NCBI GenBank assembly: GCA_977006965.1
Contig: OZ345352.1
Location: 1,612,001 to 1,676,000, forward strand
DNA from: Phymatolithon calcareum
Lineage: Eukaryota > Rhodophyta > Florideophyceae > Hapalidiales
Reading direction: 5' to 3'
DNA length: 64,000 bases
The notes under the pieces were generated by a model that saw nothing but the letters and a program-made list of their open reading frames with translations, had not been told where the DNA came from and ran no database searches. The position numbers and the translations under genes are program-made. Below are positions 9,622 through 19,604 of this stretch, piece after piece; the stretch's first letter is position 1; the number at the start of each line of letters is the position of its first letter.

Positions 9622-12600
9622 ATGGACACGCAGACCGCCACTGCAGAGTCTCAGCTGAGGCCTCCGTTGCTTTCTTCACCCTCATCAAGCGCGGTAATTC
9701 TGGCCGACATTCATGGCCACAAATTCGCCTGCCGCATTGACTCCGGTGCTGACGATGTCGCAATCTCCGATACGATCGAGAAGTACCTGGGAGACCACGG
9801 TCATTTCCTACCGACCCTGCTCTCAACAAATGGACGCAATTTCAAGGCTGTCGACGGCCACGAAGTGAACGTTCTCGGCCAAGTTCAGATCAGTCCGAAG
9901 CTTAATACTGTCGCTGGACCTTGTCGTCTTCGAAATATCAAGGCTTACATAATGCCCTGCGAAGAGAATCCAACCATCGATGGAGCGTCATGTCCTGGAG
10001 AAATCATCCTCGGGAATCCGTTCCTTGTCAACTCTGGCCTCAGCGTCACAGACTTCATCGCTCAGAACATTGACCATCTCTCGTCCTTGGACTACGGCAG
10101 TCTCAATGAAGACCCTTGCCCAACAAAGATCGGAAAGCAGGGCGTGAAACTTCTCACTGGCTTTGCAGAACCCACTCCGGATATGCCGCACGCTCTGAGG
10201 TATTCAGATGATACCACTCGCCTATGCAAGATTGTCGCCAACGGCGATTTTCCGCTAATGGAGGGAGAAGACATTGACTACAAGGATGTCGGAATTGGTG
10301 GCCAGGACGAAAACGAGCTCAAGCATGCTATAGACGACGCCATTCAGCGTGCCGAAAAGCACCTGCCAAATCGCCTCAAGGAGCCTTTCCGGAACATGGT
10401 TCTAGAGTACAAGGACGTCTTTCGCATTCGACTCGGTGCGGATCCACCTGTCGATGCTCCACCAATAGAGATCAAATTTGAAAGCGAGGAACGTCCTGTA
10501 AAAGTTCGCCAGCGTACGTACTCGCCCGAGCAACTGAAATTCATGAAGAAGAAATGCGATGAGCTCCTAGATGTTGGATACATCTACCGTAACCGTTCTT
10601 TGAAATGGGCTTGCGCCCCTCTCATCGTTCCGAAGGATGGACCTGAAGGATATCGTTTCACCGTTGATCTCCGCCCTGTCAACGCCCAGACAAAGAAGCA
10701 CGTGTGGCCAATGCCCCATGCTGATCCGATGCTCGCAAATCTTGCCGGAGCATCTATCTTCTTTCAGCTCGACTTTATTCATGGATACTGGCAGTTTCCT
10801 CTCTCTAAGAGCTCACAAGAATGCCAGTCCTTCCACACGCCATTTGGTGTCTTCACACCGAATCGAGTTCTGCATGGCGCCACGAACTCAGTATCTTATC
10901 TCCAGTCATCCATGGAATCTTTGTTCTCTCGCTTGGACTTGCTCATATGGCTCGACGATATGTTGGGTTACTCTACAGATGCCGAGAAATTGATCACAAC
11001 GCTGAAGGCTGTACTTGAAATCTGTCAGACGAAAGGCCTCAAGCTCAACCCGAGAAAGTGCAATCTTATTGCAACCAGTGTCCAATTCTGCGGCCGAATC
11101 ATTGACGTAAAAGGCATCAAGTTTCATCCACGCCAATATGAGGCTCTAACGTCCATGGAGCCCCCAAGAACTGTCGGCTCTCTTATGGAGCTTGTACATG
11201 GTGCAAACTGGATGAGAACTGCCATACCGAAATTCTCAGAGCTCATCGAGCCTTTACACAGCCTGTTGGAATCCCAGTATTTCTTGCACAACACTCGAAA
11301 GAAGTCTAAGATTCGTAATCGCCCTCTTTCGGGATGGGGGGATGAGCACCAAGCTGCATTCTTATCCCTCTTTCAGGCCATCACTCATCAAGTCACTCTT
11401 GCCACACCAGATCCAGAAAAACGCCTGTGTCTCTTTACGGATGCCTCTTCGACGCATTGGGCCGGTGTCCTGACCCAAGTCGATCCAGTCGAGATCGCAG
11501 CAAGCACACTCCTGCCGCATCAATGGAAGCATTCTCCCGTTGCTTTCGTCTCTGGCTCATTTCGAGGACCTTTGTCACTCTGGACGACTCCTGAGCAAGA
11601 GAGCTACGCGATTGTCGCAAGCATCACTCGGCTTTCTCACATACTTGCAGCATGCGGAGAATTCTCGCTGTTCTGCGATCACAAGAATATCCTGTACAGT
11701 CTATCGCCAACTCGTTTCAACGCCAACGTTGCACGTCATATCGTTCACAAGACACAGCGATGGGCATTACGCCTCGCTGAGTTCAACTTCACTGTTGAGC
11801 ACATCGCCGGAGAGCTCAATACCCGGGCCGACATTCTCACTCGATGGGCAGCCCCAGGAAATTCTGAGTCTCCTGCTCGACGCCTCAGCGTTCTTCGAGT
11901 GCCTCTGATCACCGAAGATCTACCAGACCTTCCTTCCCTGGATTTTGTGGCTAAGTCTCAGCTTGCATCGCCGCCAACGCCGGACTATGGTTTCACGCAC
12001 ACGCCCGACCGGAATTGCGGCATATGGAAGAACAAGAACGGGAAGATCTACATTCCAGACGACGACGAAGAGCTGCAATTGCGAATTTGTGTCGCAGCTC
12101 ATTGCGGTCTCGGAGGACATCGAGGGCTGACTGCCACCACGAACATTATCAAGGAAAAGCTTCACTGGTCTACTGTTGATGTCGATGTCAAGGCCTTCGT
12201 GCAAAGCTGCCTTGTCTACTCTCTTTCTTCGAGCAGTTCCAAGGTCCCTCGCCCTCTTGGCCAACAAATCCACGCTCAGCGTCCGTCTGAGTTACTCCAC
12301 TTCGACTTTCTCTATGTTGGAGAGTCTCGCACCGGTCATGAGTACATTCTGATTCTGAAAGACGACTTCTCCGGCTACGTTTTCCTCCGTCCCTGCAAGA
12401 AAGCGGATGCAGAAACTACCGCCAGCGTCCTCACTGAATACTTCTCGACATTCGTCCCCGTCCTGCAATGGTTCTCAGACCAAGGACCTTATTTCTGCAA
12501 TAAGGTCATGCAGAATCTTGCGTCGTCACTGGGAGTCAAGCACCGTTTCTCTACAGTCTACGCACCATGGTCGAATGGAACAGTTGAGTCTGTTTGCAAG

Positions 12601-13416
12601 GAAGTTCTTCGTGTGATGCATGTATTCAATGCAGAAACACGCACACCTGAAGCAGAATGGCCCAAATCAGTTCAGGCTATTCAGAGCATCATTAGCAACT
12701 CTCCTTCTCGTCGGCTCGGTGGTCGCGCTCCAATAACCGTCCACACGGGTATGCCTCCCGGTAACCCACTCACAGTTGCTCTCACCCAGTGTAACGTTCG
12801 GAACATGCAGTCTCAAGACCATGCAAGGCTTGAACAGAAGCTCGGTATCAACAATCTGCACCATTCTCTCGACAAGATGCACAAAGAAGTCGATCAGACT
12901 CTGTCCGAAACCCGAAAGAAAGCCGTTGAACGTCACAACGCAAAGACGCATGTAGTTCCCTACAAGCCAACCGTCGGGGACTATGTCGTTGTTGCTCGCA
13001 CTCATGGACCGCGCACAAAGATGTCGACGAACTGGGTCGGGCCCCGCCGCATCTCACGCATTCTCTCAGACTTCACAGTCGAGATTGACCATCTTACAAA
13101 CAACTCCACAGCAGTTGTGCACATCTGTCGCATTAAGCCCTACGCCGACGCTACGGTCGGGACGCCGACACAAATGCAGGAAATCGCAGAGTTTATGGAT
13201 CGGATCTTGTATTCTGCGGACAAAATCAAGGACCTCCGGGAAGCAGCAGATCACTTCGAAGTCCTCGTCTCTTGGAAGGGCCTTACTTCTTCAGGCGATT
13301 CCTCGGAGCCGCTTACCGTTATCTTTGAGGACGTCCCCTCCAAAGTCCGCACGTTCTTCAAGCGACACCGTCAAACAAAACTGATGCGTCGCGCACGGAG
13401 CTCCATCGGCCTCTAG
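9622..13416 (+). CDS. pol: gypsy pol polyprotein (PR-RT-RH-IN-chromodomain)
   Basis: 1264 codons without a stop from ATG 9622; upstream the same frame is open back to 9436 and carries the zinc knuckle. Protease DSGADD is at residues 40-45. RT shows DFIHGYWQFPL (catalytic Asp about 384) and WLDD at 443-446. RNase H has FTDAS with Asp about 607. Integrase has HCGLGGHRG at about 827, but its second zinc Cys pair reads CLVY instead of CxxC. The integrase core has Asp 895, Asp 953 and Glu 989, giving the DD35E spacing. The C-terminus (about 1190-1250) contains HFEVLVSWKGL and SSEPL, like the chromodomain of chromoviruses. It would be cleaved into enzymes for cDNA synthesis and integration. Catalytic residues look intact, but the lost zinc Cys and broken gag argue against autonomy. 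Confidence 0.9.
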   Translation: MDTQTATAESQLRPPLLSSPSSSAVILADIHGHKFACRIDSGADDVAISDTIEKYLGDHGHFLPTLLSTNGRNFKAVDGHEVNVLGQVQISPKLNTVAGPCRLRNIKAYIMPCEENPTIDGASCPGEIILGNPFLVNSGLSVTDFIAQNIDHLSSLDYGSLNEDPCPTKIGKQGVKLLTGFAEPTPDMPHALRYSDDTTRLCKIVANGDFPLMEGEDIDYKDVGIGGQDENELKHAIDDAIQRAEKHLPNRLKEPFRNMVLEYKDVFRIRLGADPPVDAPPIEIKFESEERPVKVRQRTYSPEQLKFMKKKCDELLDVGYIYRNRSLKWACAPLIVPKDGPEGYRFTVDLRPVNAQTKKHVWPMPHADPMLANLAGASIFFQLDFIHGYWQFPLSKSSQECQSFHTPFGVFTPNRVLHGATNSVSYLQSSMESLFSRLDLLIWLDDMLGYSTDAEKLITTLKAVLEICQTKGLKLNPRKCNLIATSVQFCGRIIDVKGIKFHPRQYEALTSMEPPRTVGSLMELVHGANWMRTAIPKFSELIEPLHSLLESQYFLHNTRKKSKIRNRPLSGWGDEHQAAFLSLFQAITHQVTLATPDPEKRLCLFTDASSTHWAGVLTQVDPVEIAASTLLPHQWKHSPVAFVSGSFRGPLSLWTTPEQESYAIVASITRLSHILAACGEFSLFCDHKNILYSLSPTRFNANVARHIVHKTQRWALRLAEFNFTVEHIAGELNTRADILTRWAAPGNSESPARRLSVLRVPLITEDLPDLPSLDFVAKSQLASPPTPDYGFTHTPDRNCGIWKNKNGKIYIPDDDEELQLRICVAAHCGLGGHRGLTATTNIIKEKLHWSTVDVDVKAFVQSCLVYSLSSSSSKVPRPLGQQIHAQRPSELLHFDFLYVGESRTGHEYILILKDDFSGYVFLRPCKKADAETTASVLTEYFSTFVPVLQWFSDQGPYFCNKVMQNLASSLGVKHRFSTVYAPWSNGTVESVCKEVLRVMHVFNAETRTPEAEWPKSVQAIQSIISNSPSRRLGGRAPITVHTGMPPGNPLTVALTQCNVRNMQSQDHARLEQKLGINNLHHSLDKMHKEVDQTLSETRKKAVERHNAKTHVVPYKPTVGDYVVVARTHGPRTKMSTNWVGPRRISRILSDFTVEIDHLTNNSTAVVHICRIKPYADATVGTPTQMQEIAEFMDRILYSADKIKDLREAADHFEVLVSWKGLTSSGDSSEPLTVIFEDVPSKVRTFFKRHRQTKLMRRARSSIGL

Positions 13417-13421
13417 GCCAA

Positions 13422-13432
13422 CCGTGGGGGAC
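13422..13432 (+). promoter_or_regulatory. Polypurine tract
   Basis: The G-rich run CGTGGGGGAC lies immediately before the 3' LTR at 13433, where plus-strand DNA priming starts in LTR elements. Confidence 0.6.
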
Positions 13433-13749
13433 TGTTATGTTTCTCTACCTTACGGTCGCCCTCTCGACCGATGCCGCAGCGCGGAAGTCAGGCATTGACA
13501 TCCTCGGTCGGCAATGCTAGCACACTGATGTAATGTGCATCATCGTATTGCGCCCTATTGGCTAATATTCCTCGCTTGTTTATGGTTACCAATATGATCC
13601 CATTTTCTTGATTGACTAGATTTTATCATACCATGATTTTGTTAGTATATATACCAAGACGGTATAGCCGAAATTAAATTCGCCACGGAAGTCACCGGGC
13701 ATACACCATCAACCGAACCTCGCCATCGCTCGACTCTGACTGCACAACA
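13433..13749 (+). repeat. 3' LTR of gypsy element
   Basis: 317 bp, same termini as the 5' LTR, followed by the target duplication ATTTT and then the resumed LINE A sequence. Confidence 0.95.
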
Positions 13750-13855
13750 ATTTTCTGTCTACGGTGTTAAGTCCATAGCGTACTCCCAGCGTGGCTGCAT
13801 TAATGCTTTGTATACTTAGATGCATTTATGTATGCCAATTCCCTTCTTGAATACC

Positions 13856-16409
13856 GGGGGATATGTGTTGATTTATTTTAAAAGCTCCCAATGCCTCTCT
13901 TGAAGAGTAACAGGGCCGCTTTCGCACGATTTTCTAAGCTCACGTAGTTTGACTGTTCAGTATATCCTTGATTCGTATTTCTCTCCCAACAAGTGCTCCA
14001 GTGAGTCGCTTACATTCATATTCAATTTCAGATCTAATCTTGGATGAAGATAGAATGCGTTGGAGCGCGACCAGCTCAATCACGGCTGTGACACCAAAGT
14101 ATGCACCAAGTACTGATTTTCTCCAAAGAGGTGCTCTATTGAATATCAGCCGTAGGCATCGCAACCGTGTAGACCTTTCCCTTACGCGGAGAACCATCGG
14201 TAGATTATTCGAATCAGTTGGTATCTCGAGCGATCTTCCCTCTTCTTCCTCTGCCCATAACTCAATTATTTCTTTTCGTCGCCCGTTCTTTGAGACTGAG
14301 CCCTCCTTGGCTTTGTCGAGAGCTTGCTGCAGATCTTCATATTTCTTGAGGCACTCTATGTCCTTGGTTGCCTCCTTAATGTCTTCATCTCTCCCAGAAT
14401 ACTCATCTGCTTCGTCGAGGCGCTTCTGCTGTCTCTCTAGACTCGCAGAGAACCTTTCTGCTTGGTGTCTTCTCCTCATGGCAGGTGGTTCTAGTCGGCA
14501 CAGAACTCGCATTCTTCCATGGCGGTGCTGGGCATATGTCCCAAAAACATACTTGAAGAATAAACCTTCTGCAGATTCGATTGCTGATTGTAATCGCTTT
14601 GTCAGAGGCGTGACGTGGAGTGCATACTCCCACTTTGGCAAAATAAGCGACTTGAAGATTCTAATGCATGTCATAGGCTGAAAGCCTCGAACATTGACTC
14701 CAATATCCCGCAGTTTGTGTATGCACCCCACTGCATTTCATACTCTTGATAACGCCATGTCGTCTGTTACGCCTTTGTGGTTCATACTTACACCGAGATA
14801 CGAGAGCCTCCAAGCTTGATGAAGAACTCGACCCGCAATGTGGAAGGTGTGTTTCCTGAGTCCCTTGTATTTAAGGATCTCGCTCTTTCCTGTCTTTGCG
14901 TTCCAGATCATACCATTTTCCTTCGCCCAGGTAGTCGCTATATCAAGTAGCTTCTGCATTCCTTCTCCATCCTTTGATTGCAGCTGGACATCGTCATCGA
15001 ACAGTTGCGCTGGATTTTCAGAGGCGTCGCTGGAGACCTTGGAGACCGCTTCCGCGAATGTGTCCATGAAGATATTGTACAGGCACGGGCTCAGTGGGGA
15101 CCCTTGAGGTACTCCTCGATCGATAATGCACCATGTTCGTGTATCATCGCCTGCTGACGTAAACCCCGAGGGTTTCAGAAGATATGCCACCATCCTTTTT
15201 ATTTCTTCGGGTAGCTTCTGCTCGAGTCTTTTCATGAGGATGTCTCGTGGCACCCTGTCATATGCTGCAGAGAGGTCAACAACCGCGAAAAAAGGATGCC
15301 CATCTTTCATGGCACATTTTGCACGGAGTATCGCTCTTGCCTTTTCGGAAACCTAGCTGGGCACTGTTGAAACGGTAGTGTTCCCTTATATATGAGTCGA
15401 GTGCGGAATCGATGATTTTCCTGGCTTGACTTAATAGCGATATAGGTCTGTTGTTCGCTGCAACATGGGGTGGGCCTTTCTTGTACAGAGGGATCAGATT
15501 AGCTTGACGCCACGCTCGCGGAAGACATTTGAGCCTCCCACATGTCTCCCATAAGGCTATCAATATACTCAATCCGACTTCCTTATTCATATGCATCATT
15601 TCAACTGCCACTCAGTCAGGGCCGACCGCCTTCCCTTTTGGTGCTCGGTTGAATGCCCTAGTAATGTGCCGCCTCATTGCCCTGTTGACTGTAAAAGCCT
15701 TTAGTGGCACATTCCAGTCTTTGTCAGACTTGCACACATTAGAAATATACGCAGAGAATTTGCTTGGATGTACTGGAGCTCCGATTGCCTTGTTCGACCC
15801 TTTCCTTCTTGTTTTTGACTTCATAATTTTGCTTGCAACGTTGGATGCCTCAGTGAGACCCAGTTCTTCCACTCCATCAAGAAATCTTTCAAACTGCTTA
15901 CGTTTAGCTTTTCTTACTTTCTTTTGGATTTGTGTCTTAATTTCTCGGAGGGCAAGCCGGTCCTTTTCAAGCTCGGTTCTTTTGTAAATCTTGTGCAATC
16001 GAGTTCACTTCTTGTCTAGTTTGTCGAGCTCATTGTTCCAAAAGGTCTTGAATCTTGACGGCCTGGGCCTAGAGGACGTCCATGGCTGTATACGATTCTT
16101 CGAAAACCTTTCGTACCATTTGTCCAAGTCTTGTTTGCGATTGCAGGCTTGCAGTTGCTCCAGCATCATTGGTGCCCACTTGGACATTTCTTCTTTTGCC
16201 TTGGCTGCTTTTGCTACGCTTCGCCTGGCGGACTTAGAAACAACTGTCTGTCTTTTCCCAGGAACAATCCTGTTGTTGATGACTCTCGTTACCGCCGGAA
16301 TGTGTTCGGTGACGCCTTCCCACATTCCGTTGACCAGTTCAGGTACTTCTGCTTCTAAATATTTTGTCATGAAAATATCAATGTTGCTCTTCCCCTGTCT
16401 GGAGACAAA
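13856..16409 (-). mobile_element. LINE family B copy, 5'-truncated, inserted in LINE A
   Basis: Minus-strand LINE starting within the endonuclease (GKSNIDIF) and ending with a 3' tip that reads GGGGGATATGTGTTGATT on the plus strand. The 13-bp duplication CTTCTTGAATACC flanks it (13843-13855 and 16410-16422). The host on both sides is LINE A, whose frame (LGVFKK then GIGIHK) resumes at the length expected from the intact copy. ORF2 is broken into several frames. Confidence 0.9.
13940..16409 (-). pseudogene. LINE B ORF2 (endonuclease end, RT, C-terminus), broken
   Basis: In order on the minus strand: endonuclease tail (SNIDIFM), a basic linker, RT fingers (LIPLYKKG, RPISLLSQARKII), palm (VVDLSAAYDRVP, RGVPQGSPLSPCLYNIF) and a C-terminal domain containing IFNRAPLWRKS and ALVGREIRIKDILNSQTT. 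The metal-binding FADD box reads LFDDDV. Stops and frame changes near 14735, 15290, 15611 and 16000 break the frame. RT would prime on nicked target DNA, and the active form would carry a full endonuclease domain. The C-terminus differs from LINE A and recurs at 42947-43233. Confidence 0.85.
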
Positions 16410-16968
16410 CTTCTTGAATACCCCTAGTGCACGGAGCTCGTACAGAGCGATCCTAGCCTTCTTGAGGCGTTGCAACATCAGTGTATCTGTAACCCCCTCT
16501 GGTCCTAGGGATACTCCGAGGTAGGTGACTTCCGCGACATGTGCGAGGGCCTTATTAGCCATCTGGAATGTCACGCCCGCTGTCTCATCCGATTCAAGTA
16601 TCTCGCTTTTTCCTTGTTTCGTGCTCCATGTCATCCCGCGTTCTTGGGCCCATTGAGTGGCTTTGTCTAGCAATCCCTGAGAGCGGAAGGTGATTTCGCT
16701 AGGAGAATTACGTCGTCTGCGAAGAGGATTGAAGGAACGTCGGCCCAATCTCTGGGCACTTCTCCCATGCGTTCCGCAAACTCATCCATGAAGATGTTGT
16801 ATAGACTTGGACTGCGAGGGGACCCCTGTGGTACTCCTCTGTCCACTATAAACCAGTTCTTATCAGTATTTCCGATGGTTGACACCCAGGACGGTGTCAA
16901 GAATGCTTCTGTCATAGCGCATAGCTTTGGTGGCAGTACCTGTCTCATTCTGGACATCAGATGTTTTC
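16410..16968 (-). pseudogene. LINE A RT palm fragment
   Basis: The minus-strand frames contain RMRQVLPPKLCAMTEAFLTP, FIVDRGVPQGSPRSPSLYN, ILFADD and TYLGVSLGPEGVTD, collinear with the intact LINE A RT. One frame change lies near 16700. The fragment continues at 13855 on the other side of LINE B. Confidence 0.85.
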
Positions 16969-17399
16969 GGAAAAATGACTGCTTCAAGTTATTTGCCATT
17001 TTTCCGTACCACAATTAAAAAGTGATGTACGACTTTTTTTGGAGGCTTGTTTAGCGAAAAGGAAAACAGCGCAGGCCCTGCTTCTCTGTCTAAAATTTTT
17101 TCCCTTTCTATTGATATAAAAATCATTTAATTCGGAATTCGATTTAGCATAGGTGACTTTTTCGGACGTGCAAATCACGGGCCCACTCGTAGGCGACGGG
17201 TGTGTTAAAAACGCTTCGTTGTGTCCTTACCTCGTCAAACGGGACGTGCATGATCTCAAATGCCATTATTGGGCCATAAATTTGCTGAGGCGTTCGACTC
17301 TTGCCATTTCCGCACGATAAAACTACATAACCTGATTGTGTACATGATCGAAATGGAGATGACGCGGTGAGAAGCTTCATATCCTCTGGTTAGTACAGT

Positions 17400-18070
17400 C
17401 ATGAGATCGAGAAGGAAGTTGGCAAAGACCTAGAAGTCGAGAGCGAGCAGCAAATGATGAAGGATTGGCATATGGATCAGAAGATTGAAAAAACCCCGTC
17501 CAAAAATGCTCTCCAGCTAGAATGGAAAAAAGACGAAAAAAGAAGGAGTATCCTCTCCTCGGCGTCGACAAAGACCCACTGGGTCGTTAACCTAAAATGA
17601 AGCTCTCATAGAAACTTATGTGCCCAATGGTTCATGGTAAGAATTCCGCAGAATCCGTCACTTCTAGAAGACATACTTGGGCGACAGGGGAAATTGTGCA
17701 AATTAACCATGCAGCAAGTGACGCTCAAGCCTACATCGATAAGAGAAGAAGAAAGGAGAGTCGCATAGGCGATTAATACCATCCTTAACCATACTCATTA
17801 ATATGTAGGACGGAGAGACAAGCAGGAACAGCCGGAATCAAGGTGCCATTTAACTTCCCGTTGCGAAGCGAGCCACATTTACAATAAATGGCAATACTTG
17901 GGACTATAGACACGGGAAATTTGACACAATCGAGGTTGTCGTAATTCGTAAACAGCATAGAATATATTTCCAGACACTCAGTCTGAGAAGTACCGCTAGA
18001 CCTGGCTAATTTAAAACTAAAGTTATGGTACTGCGCGAGCGAGCGAGCCCACAATCATTCTCTCACGAGA
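17400..18070 (+). repeat. Diverged dispersed repeat, copy 1
   Basis: Sequence similar to 53950-54625 in the same orientation, sharing GAAGCTCTCATAG, CAATGGTTCATGG, and GCGATTAATA followed by ATCAAGGT and CCATTTAAC. A plus-strand reading of both copies shares the peptide pattern QMM-x-x-W-x-x-DQ-x-IE. The end resembles 55500-55560 and 61560-61735. Its class is unknown. Confidence 0.5.
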
Positions 18071-18120
18071 CAATGACCTGCCATGCTCGAAATGCGAGAC
18101 TCTAAATCTTGCGAATTTGA

Positions 18121-18163
18121 GCGTAATGGGTGCGCGGGGTACGCCGGCTGCGTCAGTTTGCCA
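18121..18163 (-). repeat. Split direct repeat B2
   Basis: 43 bp identical to B1 at 18448-18490 (starting GCGTAATGGGTGCGCGGGGT on plus). It forms the outer 3' end of the element. Confidence 0.9.
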
Positions 18164-18303
18164 AGAACACAATTTACTCTCGCCAGGGGGTAACGTTGGG
18201 TAGTTGGGTGAATCGGAGCACTAAATAAGCCTAATACAATATGGTGTGCACCGCAAAAGAAGCAAATGTGGCTCTAGCAGCCAGTGTAGGGAGGGAGGGA
18301 TGG

Positions 18304-18450
18304 TACGAGAGAAGCAAGTGACTGCCCAATCTGGGCGAGGCGCGCCGGATTCCATCAGGCGTACTTATGCAGAGCTCCCGAGCGCGTATGATAAGATACA
18401 TTGATGGCACGCTGTCCTATCATTACAATGTGATTTAGCAATACAGGGCG
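18304..18450 (-). repeat. Split direct repeat A2
   Basis: 147 bp, nearly identical to A1 at 22556-22702; I saw one difference (GGATTCC versus GGCTTCC). It abuts B1, sharing GCG at the junction. Confidence 0.9.
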
Positions 18451-18490
18451 TAATGGGTGCGCGGGGTACGCCGGCTGCGTCAGTTTGCCA
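18448..18490 (-). repeat. Split direct repeat B1
   Basis: 43 bp repeat identical to B2. It overlaps the last codons of the recombinase frame (stop at 18480). Confidence 0.9.
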
Positions 18491-19604
18491 CAGATGTCGC
18501 GACTGGGAACAACGTACCCAGCTGGGCCGGTTCGGAAAGGGAGAGGAAGCGGCCAAAAAAGAACCGTGCTTCGGGAGTTGCCCTCGTGAGAGGGTCAAGG
18601 TAGTGCCGGAAAACCACTTCGGTTGACGTGTGGTTCGAAAGGCGCATAATGAGCGGAAGGCGAAGTTGTACTGCGTAGGCAGCTGAGATCCCGCCACTGC
18701 GAAGGGATCGCGGAGTGAACTTCATTCCCAGTGGCGCACACGTGCCTAAATGTGCGAGCAAAGCGCGTATACTTGCAGTCAATGAGGCTGAAGCTGCGGG
18801 GTGAGAGGCGGAACGCCTAGACGGAAAAAGAAACCAAGCGGGCGCGCGTGCGGCTTCCAATAACCGCGAAAATAATTGGTAGAGCGCGTCGGAAGTGCCC
18901 TCCAGCGGAATTCGAAGAGCAATTCGAGGGTCAACGCCAGTCTCACTGTACTTAAATTTGCGGAGCTGGATCTGCAGTATGCCAGGCTCTAGCACCACGT
19001 CCGTCGTGGAGAGGAGGTAGATGCTGCCGGGTCGCGCGCACAACAGGAAAACCACGACTATGAGGCCCCACTTTTGCAACTGGTCTGGGCGTGAAGCCTG
19101 CATGGCCAGCCGCAGGGCGTAGTAGGCCACGAAAGCGGGTAATGGGGCAGAGCGCTCGGGCGCGCCAGTGCGACGACGAGAGTCCATAGCACTGTACCCC
19201 TTACGTGTGGCCTTCACCGTGGCGTCCACGGTGGGATCCGGGAAGCCATAGCGGTTGTGTTGCGCCGCGATGGCCGCAACATACGGGCGGAGAGATGTGC
19301 CGCGCACAGTCCCGCGGTCATACACGTGACCAAGATAACAACAGACGGCATGTGGGGTTGTAGGAAGGATGGGCAGGCGAGCTCGGGAGCAAAAAGCAGA
19401 GAAAGCGTCCCACTTTCGCTGGTAGTTCTCCTGTGTAGAGCCGGAAAATGCGTTTGCCAGGAGAATGGCGGCAGTGCGTGCGCCGGCCTTGCGTCCCAAT
19501 CGCTTTAAGGCCACTGAACGCCCCTCCTCGCGCCAACGCGCGGCTGCAGCGGGCAAGCGCGCGCTGTCTACGAGACGACTGCCGGTGGGGTTCCGAAATC
19601 GAAC
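18480..19604 (-). CDS. Tyrosine recombinase of PAT/Ngaro-like element
   Basis: The C-terminal 350 or so residues of a long minus-strand open frame form a tyrosine recombinase. An N-terminal SAM-like core-binding part (STQENYQRKWDAFSAFC, LRPYVAAIAAQHNRYG) is followed by the catalytic part. That has LLCARPGS with the first Arg, PRSLRSGG where HxxR is usual but the first residue is Arg, SNHTS with the His, and VFRHYLDP with the nucleophilic Tyr. It would integrate the circular cDNA. Codons upstream of about 19604 in this frame overlap RT-RNase H and look like a shadow, so the start is uncertain; coupling or an in-frame start inside the RT ORF is possible. Confidence 0.85.
   Translation of the reverse strand, partial: VRFRNPTGSRLVDSARLPAAAARWREEGRSVALKRLGRKAGARTAAILLANAFSGSTQENYQRKWDAFSAFCSRARLPILPTTPHAVCCYLGHVYDRGTVRGTSLRPYVAAIAAQHNRYGFPDPTVDATVKATRKGYSAMDSRRRTGAPERSAPLPAFVAYYALRLAMQASRPDQLQKWGLIVVVFLLCARPGSIYLLSTTDVVLEPGILQIQLRKFKYSETGVDPRIALRIPLEGTSDALYQLFSRLLEAARAPAWFLFPSRRSASHPAASASLTASIRALLAHLGTCAPLGMKFTPRSLRSGGISAAYAVQLRLPLIMRLSNHTSTEVVFRHYLDPLTRATPEARFFFGRFLSLSEPAQLGTLFPVATSVAN

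Larger units (their letters stand above)
8362..13749 (+). mobile_element. Ty3/gypsy LTR retrotransposon with intact pol
   Basis: A 5388-bp element with two 317-bp LTRs, both TGTTATG to ACAACA. It is flanked by a perfect 5-bp duplication ATTTT (8357-8361 and 13750-13754). It sits inside the LINE A RT/C-terminal coding region: removing it rejoins the LINE reading frame. gag is broken, but the pol frame is open over 1264 codons with PR, RT, RNase H, integrase and a chromodomain-like tail. The LTRs differ at seven sites, so insertion was not very recent. Confidence 0.95.
7510..16968 (-). mobile_element. LINE family A copy, 5'-truncated, split by two later insertions
   Basis: Minus-strand LINE sequence occurs in three blocks: 16968-16410, 13855-13750 and 8361-7510. 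Read in order they give RT from FRKHL through GVPQG, LFADD and LRALGVFKK, then VYKALMQPRWEYAMDLTP, then VREVEQTFFRQVFGPLARGK and the C-terminal domain. This is collinear with the complete LINE at 46876-52223. The gaps hold LINE B (13856-16409) and a gypsy element (8362-13749). A 9-bp GGAAAAATG repeat (7501-7509 and 16969-16977) is the probable target duplication. Internal stops show it is dead. Confidence 0.85.
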
